Source: Spectribacter acetivorans
GTDB lineage: Bacteria; Pseudomonadota; Gammaproteobacteria; Nevskiales; Salinisphaeraceae
Length of the DNA: 64,000 nt
NCBI RefSeq assembly: GCF_031846305.1
Contig: NZ_JAVRHY010000002.1
Coordinates: 186,001 to 250,000 of the forward strand
Direction of reading: 5' to 3'
Positions within the stretch are counted from its first letter, which is position 1. Each line of letters opens with the position of its first letter. The notes beneath the pieces were generated by a model. The model was given only the letters and a program-made list of their open reading frames with translations. It was not told the origin of the DNA and did not search any database. This document shows positions 26,036 through 34,095 of the stretch, one piece after another. The position numbers and the translations under genes were made by a program.

Positions 26036-26643
26036 CGCGCGACCGCTGGCAGTTCGACGATGCCGACTCCGATCATGGCGGACACCGTCACGTGCCGACC
26101 CCGCCGGTGAATGCGGACCTCGGGGATTGGTCCGGGCCGCGCTATTCGACCCTGCCGCTGCCGGCGTTCCGTTTCCTGCCGGGGCGCGATGCGCAGCCGG
26201 AAAGCAGTCATCTGCCGGCGTTCGATCTGCCCAGCGCCGACCCCACCGACTGGCGGTACTGCGCGCCTTATCTCTACGCCGTGGACTGTTTCAACCACGG
26301 CTTCTGGTGGGAGGCTGCCTCGCTCTGGGCGGGGCTGGCCGCTGGTACGGATCCGAACGATGCCGATCATCACTGCCTGAATGGCTTGACCCGGGCGGCC
26401 GAGGCCTTGTTGCGGCGGCGCATGGGGTGGCGCTCCTCGGTGGCGCGATTGCGCCTGGAAACGGAGCGGGCCTTCGCGCGGGTGCCCGAGGCAACACTCA
26501 CGGGCCTGCAACCAGCGACATGGTGGCCATCGCTGGATCGTTGTCTGCGGCCGGGAGGCGTGGACTTCCCGCGGCTGGAACTCGACGGCCCCAGTTCGGA
26601 ATCGCAGGAAAATGCACAATACTGCATTGACGGTCGAAAGTAG
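26029..26643 (+). CDS. DUF309-like hypothetical protein
   Basis: 204 residues from GTG at 26029 (or GTG at 26032, which overlaps the hydrolase stop). The segment YLYAVDCFNHGFWWEAASLWAG followed by CLNGLTRAAEALL resembles the helical DUF309 domain; the N-terminal 70 residues are not recognised. No enzyme motif is seen. It ends at 26643, and the boxC promoter elements overlap its last codons, so the promoter has been built into the 3' end of this gene. Confidence 0.6.
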   Translation: MVTRDRWQFDDADSDHGGHRHVPTPPVNADLGDWSGPRYSTLPLPAFRFLPGRDAQPESSHLPAFDLPSADPTDWRYCAPYLYAVDCFNHGFWWEAASLWAGLAAGTDPNDADHHCLNGLTRAAEALLRRRMGWRSSVARLRLETERAFARVPEATLTGLQPATWWPSLDRCLRPGGVDFPRLELDGPSSESQENAQYCIDGRK

Positions 26644-26659
26644 AGTGCAATATAGTGCT
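26613..26659 (+). promoter_or_regulatory. boxC promoter with two TGCA-N6-TGCA-type operators
   Basis: The -35 TTGACG (26627-26632) and -10 TATAGT (26651-26656) are separated by 18 bp. Site B, TGCA-caatac-TGCA (26613-26626), abuts the -35. Site C, TGCA-atatag-TGCT (26646-26659), covers the -10. A regulator bound at both would block RNA polymerase. The BoxR/BzdR-like protein encoded downstream is the natural candidate. Transcription would begin near 26663, with AAGGAG upstream of the boxC ATG at 26698. Confidence 0.7.
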
Positions 26660-26697
26660 GCCAGTCTACGCTGCGGATGGTGGCAAGGAGCGAAAAC

Positions 26698-28401
26698 ATG
26701 AGTGCAACGGCAATGACCGGCGCAACGGATACCGCAGATCACCCGGTGGATTTTCAGACCCACCCGGATCAGTACCGCCACTGGCGGCTGTCATTCGACG
26801 GCGAGATTGCCCGGCTGGACATGGATGTCAGCGAGGACGGCGGCCTGTTTCCCGGCTATGACCTGAAGCTGAACTCCTATGATCTCGGCGTTGATATCGA
26901 ACTGCACGATGCAGTCCAGCGGTTGCGTTTCGAACACCCCGAGGTCAGGACGGTGGTGTTGTCCTCGGGCAAGGACCGCATGTTCTGCGCCGGTGCCAAC
27001 ATTCGCATGCTGGGCAGCGCCAGCCACGCGCTCAAGGTGAATTTCTGCAAGTTCACCAATGAAACCCGCAACAGCATCGAGGATGCCAGCGAATACTCCC
27101 GGCAGACGTATCTGTGCGCGATCAACGGCATGGCCGCCGGCGGCGGTTATGAACTGGCCCTGGCCACCGATCACATCATGATGGCCGACGACGGCAATGC
27201 GGCCGTCGCGCTCCCCGAGGTGCCGCTGCTGGCGGTGCTGCCCGGTACGGGCGGGCTGACCCGGGTGCTGGACAAGCGCAAGGTCCGGCGTGATCTCGCC
27301 GACGTGTTCTGCACCATCGAAGAAGGCGTCAAGGGACAGCGTGCGGTGGACTGGGGGCTGGTGGACGCCGTGGTCCCGGCCTCGCGAATGGACGACGCCG
27401 TGCGCGAGCAGGCCCAAGCCATGGCCGGCCAGTCGGATCGGCCCGGTGATTCGGCGCAGGGGGTGGAACTCACGCCGCTGCAACGCCGGTTCAGCGGTGA
27501 CGTGATCGAGTACGAACACATCGTGGTCCGGCTTGATCGCGACGCGGCCACCGCGGATATCACGCTCAAGGCGGTGGCCCAGGAAGCCCCGTCGACGATG
27601 GACGAGGTCCTGAAGCAGGGTGCCGGCTTCTGGGTTCTGGCCCTCGCCCGCGAACTGGATGATCTGCTGCTGCACCTGCGGGTCAACGAGCTGGAAATCG
27701 GCTCGTTGCTGTTGCGTACCGAGGGCGATCCCGGTCAGGTAGCCGCCTATGACGCCTTGCTCGGCGCGCATGGCGACCACTGGCTCATGCGCGAGATCCG
27801 CCTGTACTGGCGGCGGGTTATGAAACGCCTGGACCTGACCTCGCGCAGCCTGTTCGCGCTGGTCACCCCGGGTAGCTGCTTCACCGGCTTTCTGGCGGAG
27901 ATTCTGTTCGCGGTGGACCGCAGCTACATGCTCGATGGCATCTTCGAGGACGAGGAACCGGATCAGACCCCGGCCACCATCCGCTTGACCGACTCCAACT
28001 TCGGGCCATACGCGATGAGCAACGGCCTGACGCGCCTGCAGACGCGCTTCTACGGGCACGATGATCGGGTGGTCGCCGCTGAGCGGTTGATTGATCGGGA
28101 TATTGACGCCGAAGCCGCGCTGACTGCCGGCCTGGTGACCTTCGCGCCGGACGACATCGACTGGGATGACGAAGTGCGCCTGGCACTCGAGGAGCGCCGG
28201 GCATTCTCGCCGGATGCGCTGGTCGGCATGGAGGCCAATCTGCGCTTCGCCGGCCCCGAGACCATGGAAACCCGGATCTTCGGCCGCCTGACCGCCTGGC
28301 AGAACTGGATTTTCCAGCGGCCCAATGCCGCCGGTGATCAGGGCGCCCTGAAACTCTATGGCAGCGGGCGTCGCGCGGATTACGACCGGACGAGGGTCTA
28401 G
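26698..28401 (+). CDS. boxC: 2,3-epoxybenzoyl-CoA dihydrolase BoxC
   Basis: 567 residues, with ATG chosen at 26698 because AAGGAG lies 8 nt upstream. This is an unusually long crotonase-superfamily protein, the BoxC hallmark. The crotonase oxyanion stretch is seen in VVLSSGKDRMFCAGANIRML and AINGMAAGGGYELALATDH, followed by PEVPLLAVLPGTGGLTRV. BoxC opens 2,3-epoxybenzoyl-CoA hydrolytically to 3,4-didehydroadipyl-CoA semialdehyde and formate. It is the first gene after the boxC promoter and is followed by boxB after 12 nt. Confidence 0.95.
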   Translation: MSATAMTGATDTADHPVDFQTHPDQYRHWRLSFDGEIARLDMDVSEDGGLFPGYDLKLNSYDLGVDIELHDAVQRLRFEHPEVRTVVLSSGKDRMFCAGANIRMLGSASHALKVNFCKFTNETRNSIEDASEYSRQTYLCAINGMAAGGGYELALATDHIMMADDGNAAVALPEVPLLAVLPGTGGLTRVLDKRKVRRDLADVFCTIEEGVKGQRAVDWGLVDAVVPASRMDDAVREQAQAMAGQSDRPGDSAQGVELTPLQRRFSGDVIEYEHIVVRLDRDAATADITLKAVAQEAPSTMDEVLKQGAGFWVLALARELDDLLLHLRVNELEIGSLLLRTEGDPGQVAAYDALLGAHGDHWLMREIRLYWRRVMKRLDLTSRSLFALVTPGSCFTGFLAEILFAVDRSYMLDGIFEDEEPDQTPATIRLTDSNFGPYAMSNGLTRLQTRFYGHDDRVVAAERLIDRDIDAEAALTAGLVTFAPDDIDWDDEVRLALEERRAFSPDALVGMEANLRFAGPETMETRIFGRLTAWQNWIFQRPNAAGDQGALKLYGSGRRADYDRTRV

Positions 28402-28413
28402 GAGATATCTGAA

Positions 28414-29859
28414 ATGGCATACGAAGCAGTCGATTACGACACAAAGATACCGAACAACGTCAATCTGGCCGGTGACCGGAAACTCCAGCGTGCCCTGGAA
28501 AAGTGGCACCCCGGATTCATCGACTGGTGGCTGGGCATGGGCCCGGAAGGCTTCCAGGACAACGAGGTCTACCTGCGCACCGCGGTGGGCGTGGACCCCA
28601 AGGGCTGGGCCCAGTTCGGCTACGTCAAGATGCCGGAGTACCGCTGGGGCATTCTGCTGGCGCCGGCCGAGGAGGGCCGCACCATTCCCTGCGGCGACGA
28701 CAAGGGCAAGCCCGCCTGGCAGGAGGTGCCGGGCGAGCACCGGGCCACGCTACGGCGCCTGATTACCATCCAGGGCGACACCGAGCCGGCGTCCGTGGAG
28801 CAGCAGCGACTGCTGGGGCAGACGGCGCCCTCGCTGTATGACATGCGCAACCTGTTCCAGGTCAACGTGGAGGAGGGGCGCCACCTCTGGGCCATGGTCT
28901 ATCTGCTGCAAGCGCATTTCGGCCGGGACGGGCGCGAGGAGGCGGAAGCTCTGCTGCAGCGTCGCTCCGGTCACGAGGACACACCGCGCATCCTGGGGGC
29001 CTTCAACGAGGCCACGCCGGACTGGCTGGCCTTCTTCATGTTCACCTTCTTCACCGACCGGGACGGCAAGTTCCAGCTGGAGTCGCTGGCCCAGAGCGGT
29101 TTCGATCCGCTCTCGCGCACCTGTCGATTCATGCTTACCGAGGAAGCGCACCACATGTTCGTGGGCGAGGATGGCGTCAAGCGCACCATCCAGCGCACGG
29201 TGGACGCGATGAATGAGGCGGGCATCGAGGACCCCCAAGACTCGGCGGCGGTGCGCAAGCTTGGGGTCATCGATCTGCCGCTGATGCAGCGCTATCTTAA
29301 CTTCCATTTCACAGTCAGCGAGGACCTGTTCGGCTCGGAAACCTCGACCAATGCCGCCAACGCCTTCACCGCCGGCATCAAGGGGCGTTACAAGGAAGCC
29401 GACATCGACGACGATCACCAGCTGCACCAGGACACCTATCCCGTGCTCGAGCCCGTTGACGGCGGATTCGCGTACGCCGACCGCCCGGCGCTGCACTCGC
29501 TCAATGCCCGGCTGCGCGACGACTACATCCGTGAATGCGCCTCGGGCGTGAAACGCTGGAACAAGGTGATCGCCAAGGCCGGCATCGATTTCGAGCTGGT
29601 GCTGCCGCATCAGGCCTTCCGCCGCCAGGTCGGGCAGTTCGCGGACCTGAATGTCACCCCGGCGGGAGAGATCGTCGGCGCCGACGAATGGCAGTCGATG
29701 GCGGACCAGTGGCTGCCCTGCGACGACGACTATGCCTACGTGCGATCGCTGATGAAGCCCTGTTACGAGCCCGGAAAGTTCGCGGGCTGGATCTCCCCCG
29801 CCCGGGTGCCCGTGGACAAGAAGCCCGGCGACTTCGAATTCGTGCGTATCGAGGGTTGA
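28414..29859 (+). CDS. boxB: Benzoyl-CoA 2,3-epoxidase subunit BoxB
   Basis: 481 residues. BoxB is the di-iron oxygenase that adds one oxygen atom of O2 to benzoyl-CoA. Carboxylate and histidine ligands are visible in NVEEGRHLW (near residues 151-159) and TEEAHHMF (near 242-249). WHPGFIDWWLGMGPEGFQ and QTAPSLYDMRNLFQVN are typical of the family. BoxB normally receives electrons from the flavin/iron-sulfur reductase BoxA, which is not encoded in this window. Confidence 0.95.
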   Translation: MAYEAVDYDTKIPNNVNLAGDRKLQRALEKWHPGFIDWWLGMGPEGFQDNEVYLRTAVGVDPKGWAQFGYVKMPEYRWGILLAPAEEGRTIPCGDDKGKPAWQEVPGEHRATLRRLITIQGDTEPASVEQQRLLGQTAPSLYDMRNLFQVNVEEGRHLWAMVYLLQAHFGRDGREEAEALLQRRSGHEDTPRILGAFNEATPDWLAFFMFTFFTDRDGKFQLESLAQSGFDPLSRTCRFMLTEEAHHMFVGEDGVKRTIQRTVDAMNEAGIEDPQDSAAVRKLGVIDLPLMQRYLNFHFTVSEDLFGSETSTNAANAFTAGIKGRYKEADIDDDHQLHQDTYPVLEPVDGGFAYADRPALHSLNARLRDDYIRECASGVKRWNKVIAKAGIDFELVLPHQAFRRQVGQFADLNVTPAGEIVGADEWQSMADQWLPCDDDYAYVRSLMKPCYEPGKFAGWISPARVPVDKKPGDFEFVRIEG

Positions 29860-29878
29860 GCGGACCCGCCGGGCGGCG

Positions 29879-30838
29879 ATGCCGGGCGCCATCGGAATGC
29901 GGTACGGTATGCACTATATATCTGAAACCGTACGTGTCTTGGCCGACGAACTCGAACCACAGCTTGACAGCTACCTGCTGGCGCTCAGCGACCGGTTACG
30001 TGGTTTGCGCGCCGCCCGCGGCATGACGAGACGTCTGCTGTCACGACATTCATCCATTTCCGAGCGCTATCTGGCGCAACTGGAAGGCGGCAAGGCCAAT
30101 CCCTCGGTAACCGTGCTCTGGCAGCTGGCCTCGGCCCTGGGCGTGGATTTCGGCGATCTGGTGCTGGCGACCGACGCTGGCGACCGCGGCATGGACCCGG
30201 AGCTGCGGCGCCTGCTGGCCGCGATTCCGCCGGACGCCGTGGCGGGGGCGCGAAATCTGTTGCGGGAGTATCTCGGCGAACGCCGCGACAGCCGCGGTGG
30301 CATTGCCCTGATTGGCCTGCGCGGAGCGGGCAAGACCACCCTGGGCCGCGGTCTGGCGGACGCGCTCGGGATGCCGTTCTTCCGGTTGAGCGAACTGATC
30401 GAGGAACTGGGTGGCATGCAGCTCGGGGAGCTGTTTTCTCTGGGCGGCCAGAAGAGCTATCGGCGACTGGAGCGCCAGGCGCTGGAGAATCTCGTCGCCG
30501 GGCATCGCCAGTCGATTCTCGAGGTCGGCGGGAGTCTGGTTTCCGAGCCCGCCACGTATCAGTTGCTGCAGGGCAGTTTCCGTACCGTCTGGCTGCGGGC
30601 CAGTCCCGAGGAGCACATGGATCGGGTCCGGGCGCAGGGCGATCTGCGCCCGATGGAGGAGAGCAACGAGGAGGCGATGGCGGACCTCAAACGCATTCTT
30701 GCGGAGCGCGAGGCCGAATACCGGCGGGCCGACGCGGTGGTGGACACCAGCGGCCGGCGCGTGGATGAATCGCTGACGGAGTTGAAGCAGACGGTGGCGC
30801 GCTTGCTGCCGGCAACCAACGACGCCATCGGCGCCTGA
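29879..30838 (+). CDS. boxR: BoxR/BzdR-type transcriptional regulator (HTH fused to shikimate-kinase-like domain)
   Basis: 319 residues. An XRE-type helix-turn-helix spans about residues 36-95 (RGLRAARGMTRRLLSRHSSI, SERYLAQLEGGKANPSV). A linker follows, then a shikimate-kinase-like domain with P-loop GLRGAGKT at 146-153. This fusion is characteristic of BoxR/BzdR, which sense benzoyl-CoA with the kinase-like domain. The start is uncertain: ATG 29879 or ATG 29909. Between them lies an inverted repeat (GTACGGT 29902-29908 / ACCGTAC 29927-29933) spanning a TGCA-containing site, suggesting autoregulation and favouring the later start. The gene follows boxB by 19 nt. Confidence 0.88.
   Translation: MPGAIGMRYGMHYISETVRVLADELEPQLDSYLLALSDRLRGLRAARGMTRRLLSRHSSISERYLAQLEGGKANPSVTVLWQLASALGVDFGDLVLATDAGDRGMDPELRRLLAAIPPDAVAGARNLLREYLGERRDSRGGIALIGLRGAGKTTLGRGLADALGMPFFRLSELIEELGGMQLGELFSLGGQKSYRRLERQALENLVAGHRQSILEVGGSLVSEPATYQLLQGSFRTVWLRASPEEHMDRVRAQGDLRPMEESNEEAMADLKRILAEREAEYRRADAVVDTSGRRVDESLTELKQTVARLLPATNDAIGA
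29902..29933 (+). promoter_or_regulatory. Candidate boxR operator
   Basis: A perfect 7-bp inverted repeat, GTACGGT/ACCGTAC with an 18-nt spacer, encloses a motif that reads AGAT-atatag-TGCA on the minus strand (29910-29923). The N6 core is identical to that in boxC site C. The outer half-site is degenerate, so this is weaker than the apc and boxC sites. Confidence 0.45.
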
Positions 30839-30857
30839 ACCAGGAGCAATAGCGACC

Positions 30858-32393
30858 ATGACCGGAGCCGCGAACACCGCGCATCAGAATCCGCCCGGCA
30901 GTGTGCTTATCATCGGCGGCGGCACCGCCGGCTGGATGGCGGCGATCCTGCTCGCCCATGCGTGGCGACAGCACGGTACCGAGATCACGCTGATGGAATC
31001 GGCGGCGATCGGCACCATTGGCGTTGGCGAGGGCTCCACGCCTCGCATGCGGGTCTTCTTCGAACGCCTGGGCATTCCCGAAAGCGAGTGGATGCCGGCC
31101 TGCAACGCCACCTACAAGTGCGGCATCCGCTTTCCCGACTGGTCGACCCGCCCGGGCTATCGCAGCTATTACCACCCGTTCTTCACGCTCGACGACAATC
31201 CGTTCATCCAGCCGTTCTTCCATAACGCCGACCTGCGGCGCCGCAAGAGCGTGGCCGTGGATGCCCATCCCGATGCATTCTTCGTATCCCAGCACCTGGC
31301 CCAGGGCCGCCGGGCACCGGTGGCGGGACGCGGCAGCTACAGCACCGACTATGCCTACCACTTCGATGCAGGCCTGATCGGTGAATTCCTCAAGAACAAG
31401 TCGCTGGCCATGGGGGTTCGCCACATCGAGGACACGGTCAACCAGGTCGAGCCGACCGGCACCGGCGACATCGCCGCGGTCCACACCGAACGGCACGGCC
31501 GGATGGCGGCCGATCTCTTCGTCGACTGCACCGGCTTCGCCGGATTGCTGATCGGTCGTACGCTGGAGGTGCCGTTCCATTCCTACCGGGATCACCTGTT
31601 CAACGACAGCGCTGTGGCGCTGCCCACGCCCACGGAACCGAACGTCGGTCTGCCTTCGGAGACGCTGTCGACGGCGCTGCGCCACGGCTGGGCCTGGAAG
31701 ATTCCGCTGACCAACCGGTTCGGCAACGGTTATGTGTATTCGTCGGACTACTGCTCGCCGGAAGAGGCCGAGCGCGAATTACGTGAACACACCGGCCAGC
31801 ATGATCCCGCGGTGGAAGCTCGGCATCTGAAGATGCGTATCGGCCGGCGCGAGGACTGCTGGGCGGGCAATTGCCTGGCGGTGGGCCTGTCGCAGGGGTT
31901 CATCGAGCCGCTGGAAGCCACCGCCCTGATGCTGGTGCAGGAAACGCTGGAGCAGTTCATCACCGCGCACGGGCAGGGCGAAGCGGCCAGGGCGGCATTC
32001 AATCGCCGCATCGGGCAGACCTTCGACGGCGTGCGGGATTACGTGTTCATGCACTACAAGCTCAATACCCGCACCGACACGCCGTACTGGATCGACAACC
32101 GCGAGAACAGTCCCTGTTCGGATGTGGTCGAGGCGCTACTGTCGACCTGGGATAATCGAAGCGGCGATATTCTCGGCGCGCTCAACGAGCGCAGCGAACA
32201 GCTCGTCTACTCGCATACCTCGTGGATATGCATTCTTGCGGGCATGGGACGATTTCCCCGGAACACCCGCAAGGCGGGGCCCAAGCACCAGGCCAGCGAT
32301 GCCCGGGCGGTGGCGAACACCTGCCAGGGGATGGTCCCGTTGTTCCCGGATCACCGGGCCGTGATCGATGCCATGCTCACCGAGGCGGCCTGA
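30858..32393 (+). CDS. Flavin-dependent tryptophan-halogenase-family protein
   Basis: 511 residues. FAD-binding GGGTAG is at residues 20-25. The halogenase signature WAWKIP (WxWxIP) is at 278-283. The catalytic lysine is K87 in ATYKCGI, and the active-site glutamate is probably E350 in GFIEPLEA. All diagnostic halogenase residues are therefore present, unlike in simple monooxygenases. These enzymes use reduced FAD and halide to halogenate electron-rich aromatic rings. It lies 19 nt after boxR with its own AGGAG, so it may be expressed with the regulator. A role beside benzoyl-CoA metabolism is unexplained; the substrate is unknown. Confidence 0.85.
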   Translation: MTGAANTAHQNPPGSVLIIGGGTAGWMAAILLAHAWRQHGTEITLMESAAIGTIGVGEGSTPRMRVFFERLGIPESEWMPACNATYKCGIRFPDWSTRPGYRSYYHPFFTLDDNPFIQPFFHNADLRRRKSVAVDAHPDAFFVSQHLAQGRRAPVAGRGSYSTDYAYHFDAGLIGEFLKNKSLAMGVRHIEDTVNQVEPTGTGDIAAVHTERHGRMAADLFVDCTGFAGLLIGRTLEVPFHSYRDHLFNDSAVALPTPTEPNVGLPSETLSTALRHGWAWKIPLTNRFGNGYVYSSDYCSPEEAERELREHTGQHDPAVEARHLKMRIGRREDCWAGNCLAVGLSQGFIEPLEATALMLVQETLEQFITAHGQGEAARAAFNRRIGQTFDGVRDYVFMHYKLNTRTDTPYWIDNRENSPCSDVVEALLSTWDNRSGDILGALNERSEQLVYSHTSWICILAGMGRFPRNTRKAGPKHQASDARAVANTCQGMVPLFPDHRAVIDAMLTEAA

Positions 32394-32461
32394 CGAGCCG
32401 GCCCACCCTGTCGGGTAGTTTTTCCCGAATATTGAAACTCGAAGGGTTGGCGCCGCGTATA

Positions 32462-32475
32462 GGCAATATAATTCA
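32462..32475 (+). promoter_or_regulatory. Degenerate TGCA-N6-TGCA-like site upstream of the DUF1329 gene
   Basis: GGCA-atataa-TTCA matches apc site D (AGCA-atataa-TGCA) at 12 of 14 positions and likewise contains TATAAT (32467-32472). No convincing -35 is found. Both half-sites depart from TGCA by one or two bases, so regulation by the same protein is only suggested. Confidence 0.35.
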
Positions 32476-32616
32476 CGCGGTGTACGTCCACAGGGGCGTG
32501 TCACCGTCGGACGGGAAATACAGAATACACCCGTACCGTTTTTAGGGACCTGTGCCTGCGCGCGCATGTACAGGGAATCAGTACCATCGCAGCAAGCGAT
32601 GTCTGGAGGAGGCGAT

Positions 32617-33999
32617 ATGCATATCCGCAAGTACGACTTCGACTACGGTCGTCGAAAAATGATGGAGAAGACCGCCAAGGGCCTCGGCTATGCCGGCGTC
32701 CTCGGCAGTGTCTGGCCGATGCTGGCCAAGGGGCAGTCGACCGACATCAAGATGGCTTATCCCGATGAGCAGATCTCCATCGAGGAGCACACCAAGGGCA
32801 AGATTTCCGTCGGTGACACTATTACCGCCGACAACCTCGAGCACGTAGAACATCTGCTTGATCCGATCACGGTTCAGGAAGTACGTGACGACGGTCGACA
32901 GATCGGTATCCGCGAAGCTACCACGGACGTGCTGGATCTCTTTGAGGAGCCGTTCCTCGAGCAGACCATCGCCAACCGCGGCAAGACCGTGGTCGATGAC
33001 GACGGCAACATCTGGTTCGAGAAGAAGGGCGTGCCGGCCAAGGGTGGTCTGCCGTTCCCGGAACCGAAGAATGCCTACGAGGCCCAGGCCAACATCAACT
33101 ACGGCTGGGGTCGTCATAACTACTCGCAGTACGCGATCAAGGACTGGGATATCGGTCCGGATGGCGACGTGCAGTACCAGTACGAATTCGTCTGGTCCGA
33201 GCTGCAGGTCACCGTGCGTCCGGACGGCAAGGTGTGGAACAACGAAAAGGACATGCTGCGGTATCAGTCGGTGTTCTTCACCGCGCCGAACGAGCAGTCC
33301 GGTACCTCGTTCCTGAACACCTGGCCCTACGACCAGCGCCAGTTCCCGGGCCTGGTCGGCTACCTGCCGGCGTTCAAGCGCGTACGTGAATACCCGACCA
33401 ACCAGCGCTTCGAGCCGCTGGTGCCGGGCATTACCGTGTTCCTGTCCAACGCCTGGGCCGCCGGCGATCCGCTGGCCACCTGGGGCAACATGAAGATTGT
33501 CGGCCGTCAGCCGATGCTCGGCGATTTCCATGGTGGCTGGGACGAAGGTCACAAGGACGATCCGAACTGGGGAATGGGTGTCCACGGTGGTCCGAAGGGC
33601 CAGACCTACTGGAACACCACCCAGGAACTCTGCCCCGAGTGCATCGTGATCGACCTCGAGCCCACCAAGTACCCGCGTACCCCGGTCGGCAAGCGCCGCA
33701 CCTGGCTGGACGCGCGTAATGGCGAGTTCGTCCGCAGTGTCGACTACGACCGCAAGGGCAACATTTGGAAGAGCTGGCAGGCTGGCTTCTCCAAGTACAC
33801 CGGCATGAAGACCGGTGAGGGCCACGAGCCCTGGAGCTGGCGCTGGGTGCATTGCCACGACATTCAGTCGGGCCGCATGAGCCGCTTCTACCAGGCCAAT
33901 GAAGTGACAGGCGGGTACAAGTCCGAGTGGAACACCGATGGTGATGACGCTTACGACAAGTACCTGACCACCCAGGCGATGCGTCGACTGGGCGCGTAA
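32617..33999 (+). CDS. DUF1329 domain-containing exported protein
   Basis: 460 residues, with ATG at 32617 chosen for the strong GGAGGAGG 4 nt upstream. The N-terminus has a twin-arginine-like signal (YGRRKMMEKTAKGLG, then a hydrophobic stretch AGVLGSVWPML). The body matches DUF1329/LolA-like proteins (GDFHGGWDEGHKDDPNWGMG, CHDIQSGRMSRFYQA), which are often found near aromatic, terpene or steroid catabolism and RND/MMPL lipid transporters. Function is not established; uptake or transfer of hydrophobic substrate across the envelope is a guess. A strong hairpin and a terminator follow. Confidence 0.75.
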   Translation: MHIRKYDFDYGRRKMMEKTAKGLGYAGVLGSVWPMLAKGQSTDIKMAYPDEQISIEEHTKGKISVGDTITADNLEHVEHLLDPITVQEVRDDGRQIGIREATTDVLDLFEEPFLEQTIANRGKTVVDDDGNIWFEKKGVPAKGGLPFPEPKNAYEAQANINYGWGRHNYSQYAIKDWDIGPDGDVQYQYEFVWSELQVTVRPDGKVWNNEKDMLRYQSVFFTAPNEQSGTSFLNTWPYDQRQFPGLVGYLPAFKRVREYPTNQRFEPLVPGITVFLSNAWAAGDPLATWGNMKIVGRQPMLGDFHGGWDEGHKDDPNWGMGVHGGPKGQTYWNTTQELCPECIVIDLEPTKYPRTPVGKRRTWLDARNGEFVRSVDYDRKGNIWKSWQAGFSKYTGMKTGEGHEPWSWRWVHCHDIQSGRMSRFYQANEVTGGYKSEWNTDGDDAYDKYLTTQAMRRLGA

Positions 34000-34015
34000 A
34001 CCGGCACGAGCTACT

Positions 34016-34043
34016 GCGGGGGATCACACCGTGATCCCCCCGC
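34016..34043 (+). terminator. GC-rich hairpin after the DUF1329 gene
   Basis: GCGGGGGATCAC (34016-34027), loop ACC and GTGATCCCCCCGC (34031-34043) form a stem of about 12 bp with a one-base bulge, 16 nt after the stop codon. There is no T-tract, so it may stabilise the mRNA 3' end more than terminate transcription. Confidence 0.6.
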
Positions 34044-34067
34044 CAGTCGGCTCATCACGGTTTCAAT

Positions 34068-34095
34068 GGCGGTCCCTCGGGGCCGCCTTTTTTTT
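34068..34095 (+). terminator. Rho-independent terminator
   Basis: GGCGGTCC pairs with GGGCCGCC around a four-base loop and is followed by eight consecutive T (34088-34095). This is the canonical form and closes the halogenase/DUF1329 end of the catabolic island. Confidence 0.85.
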
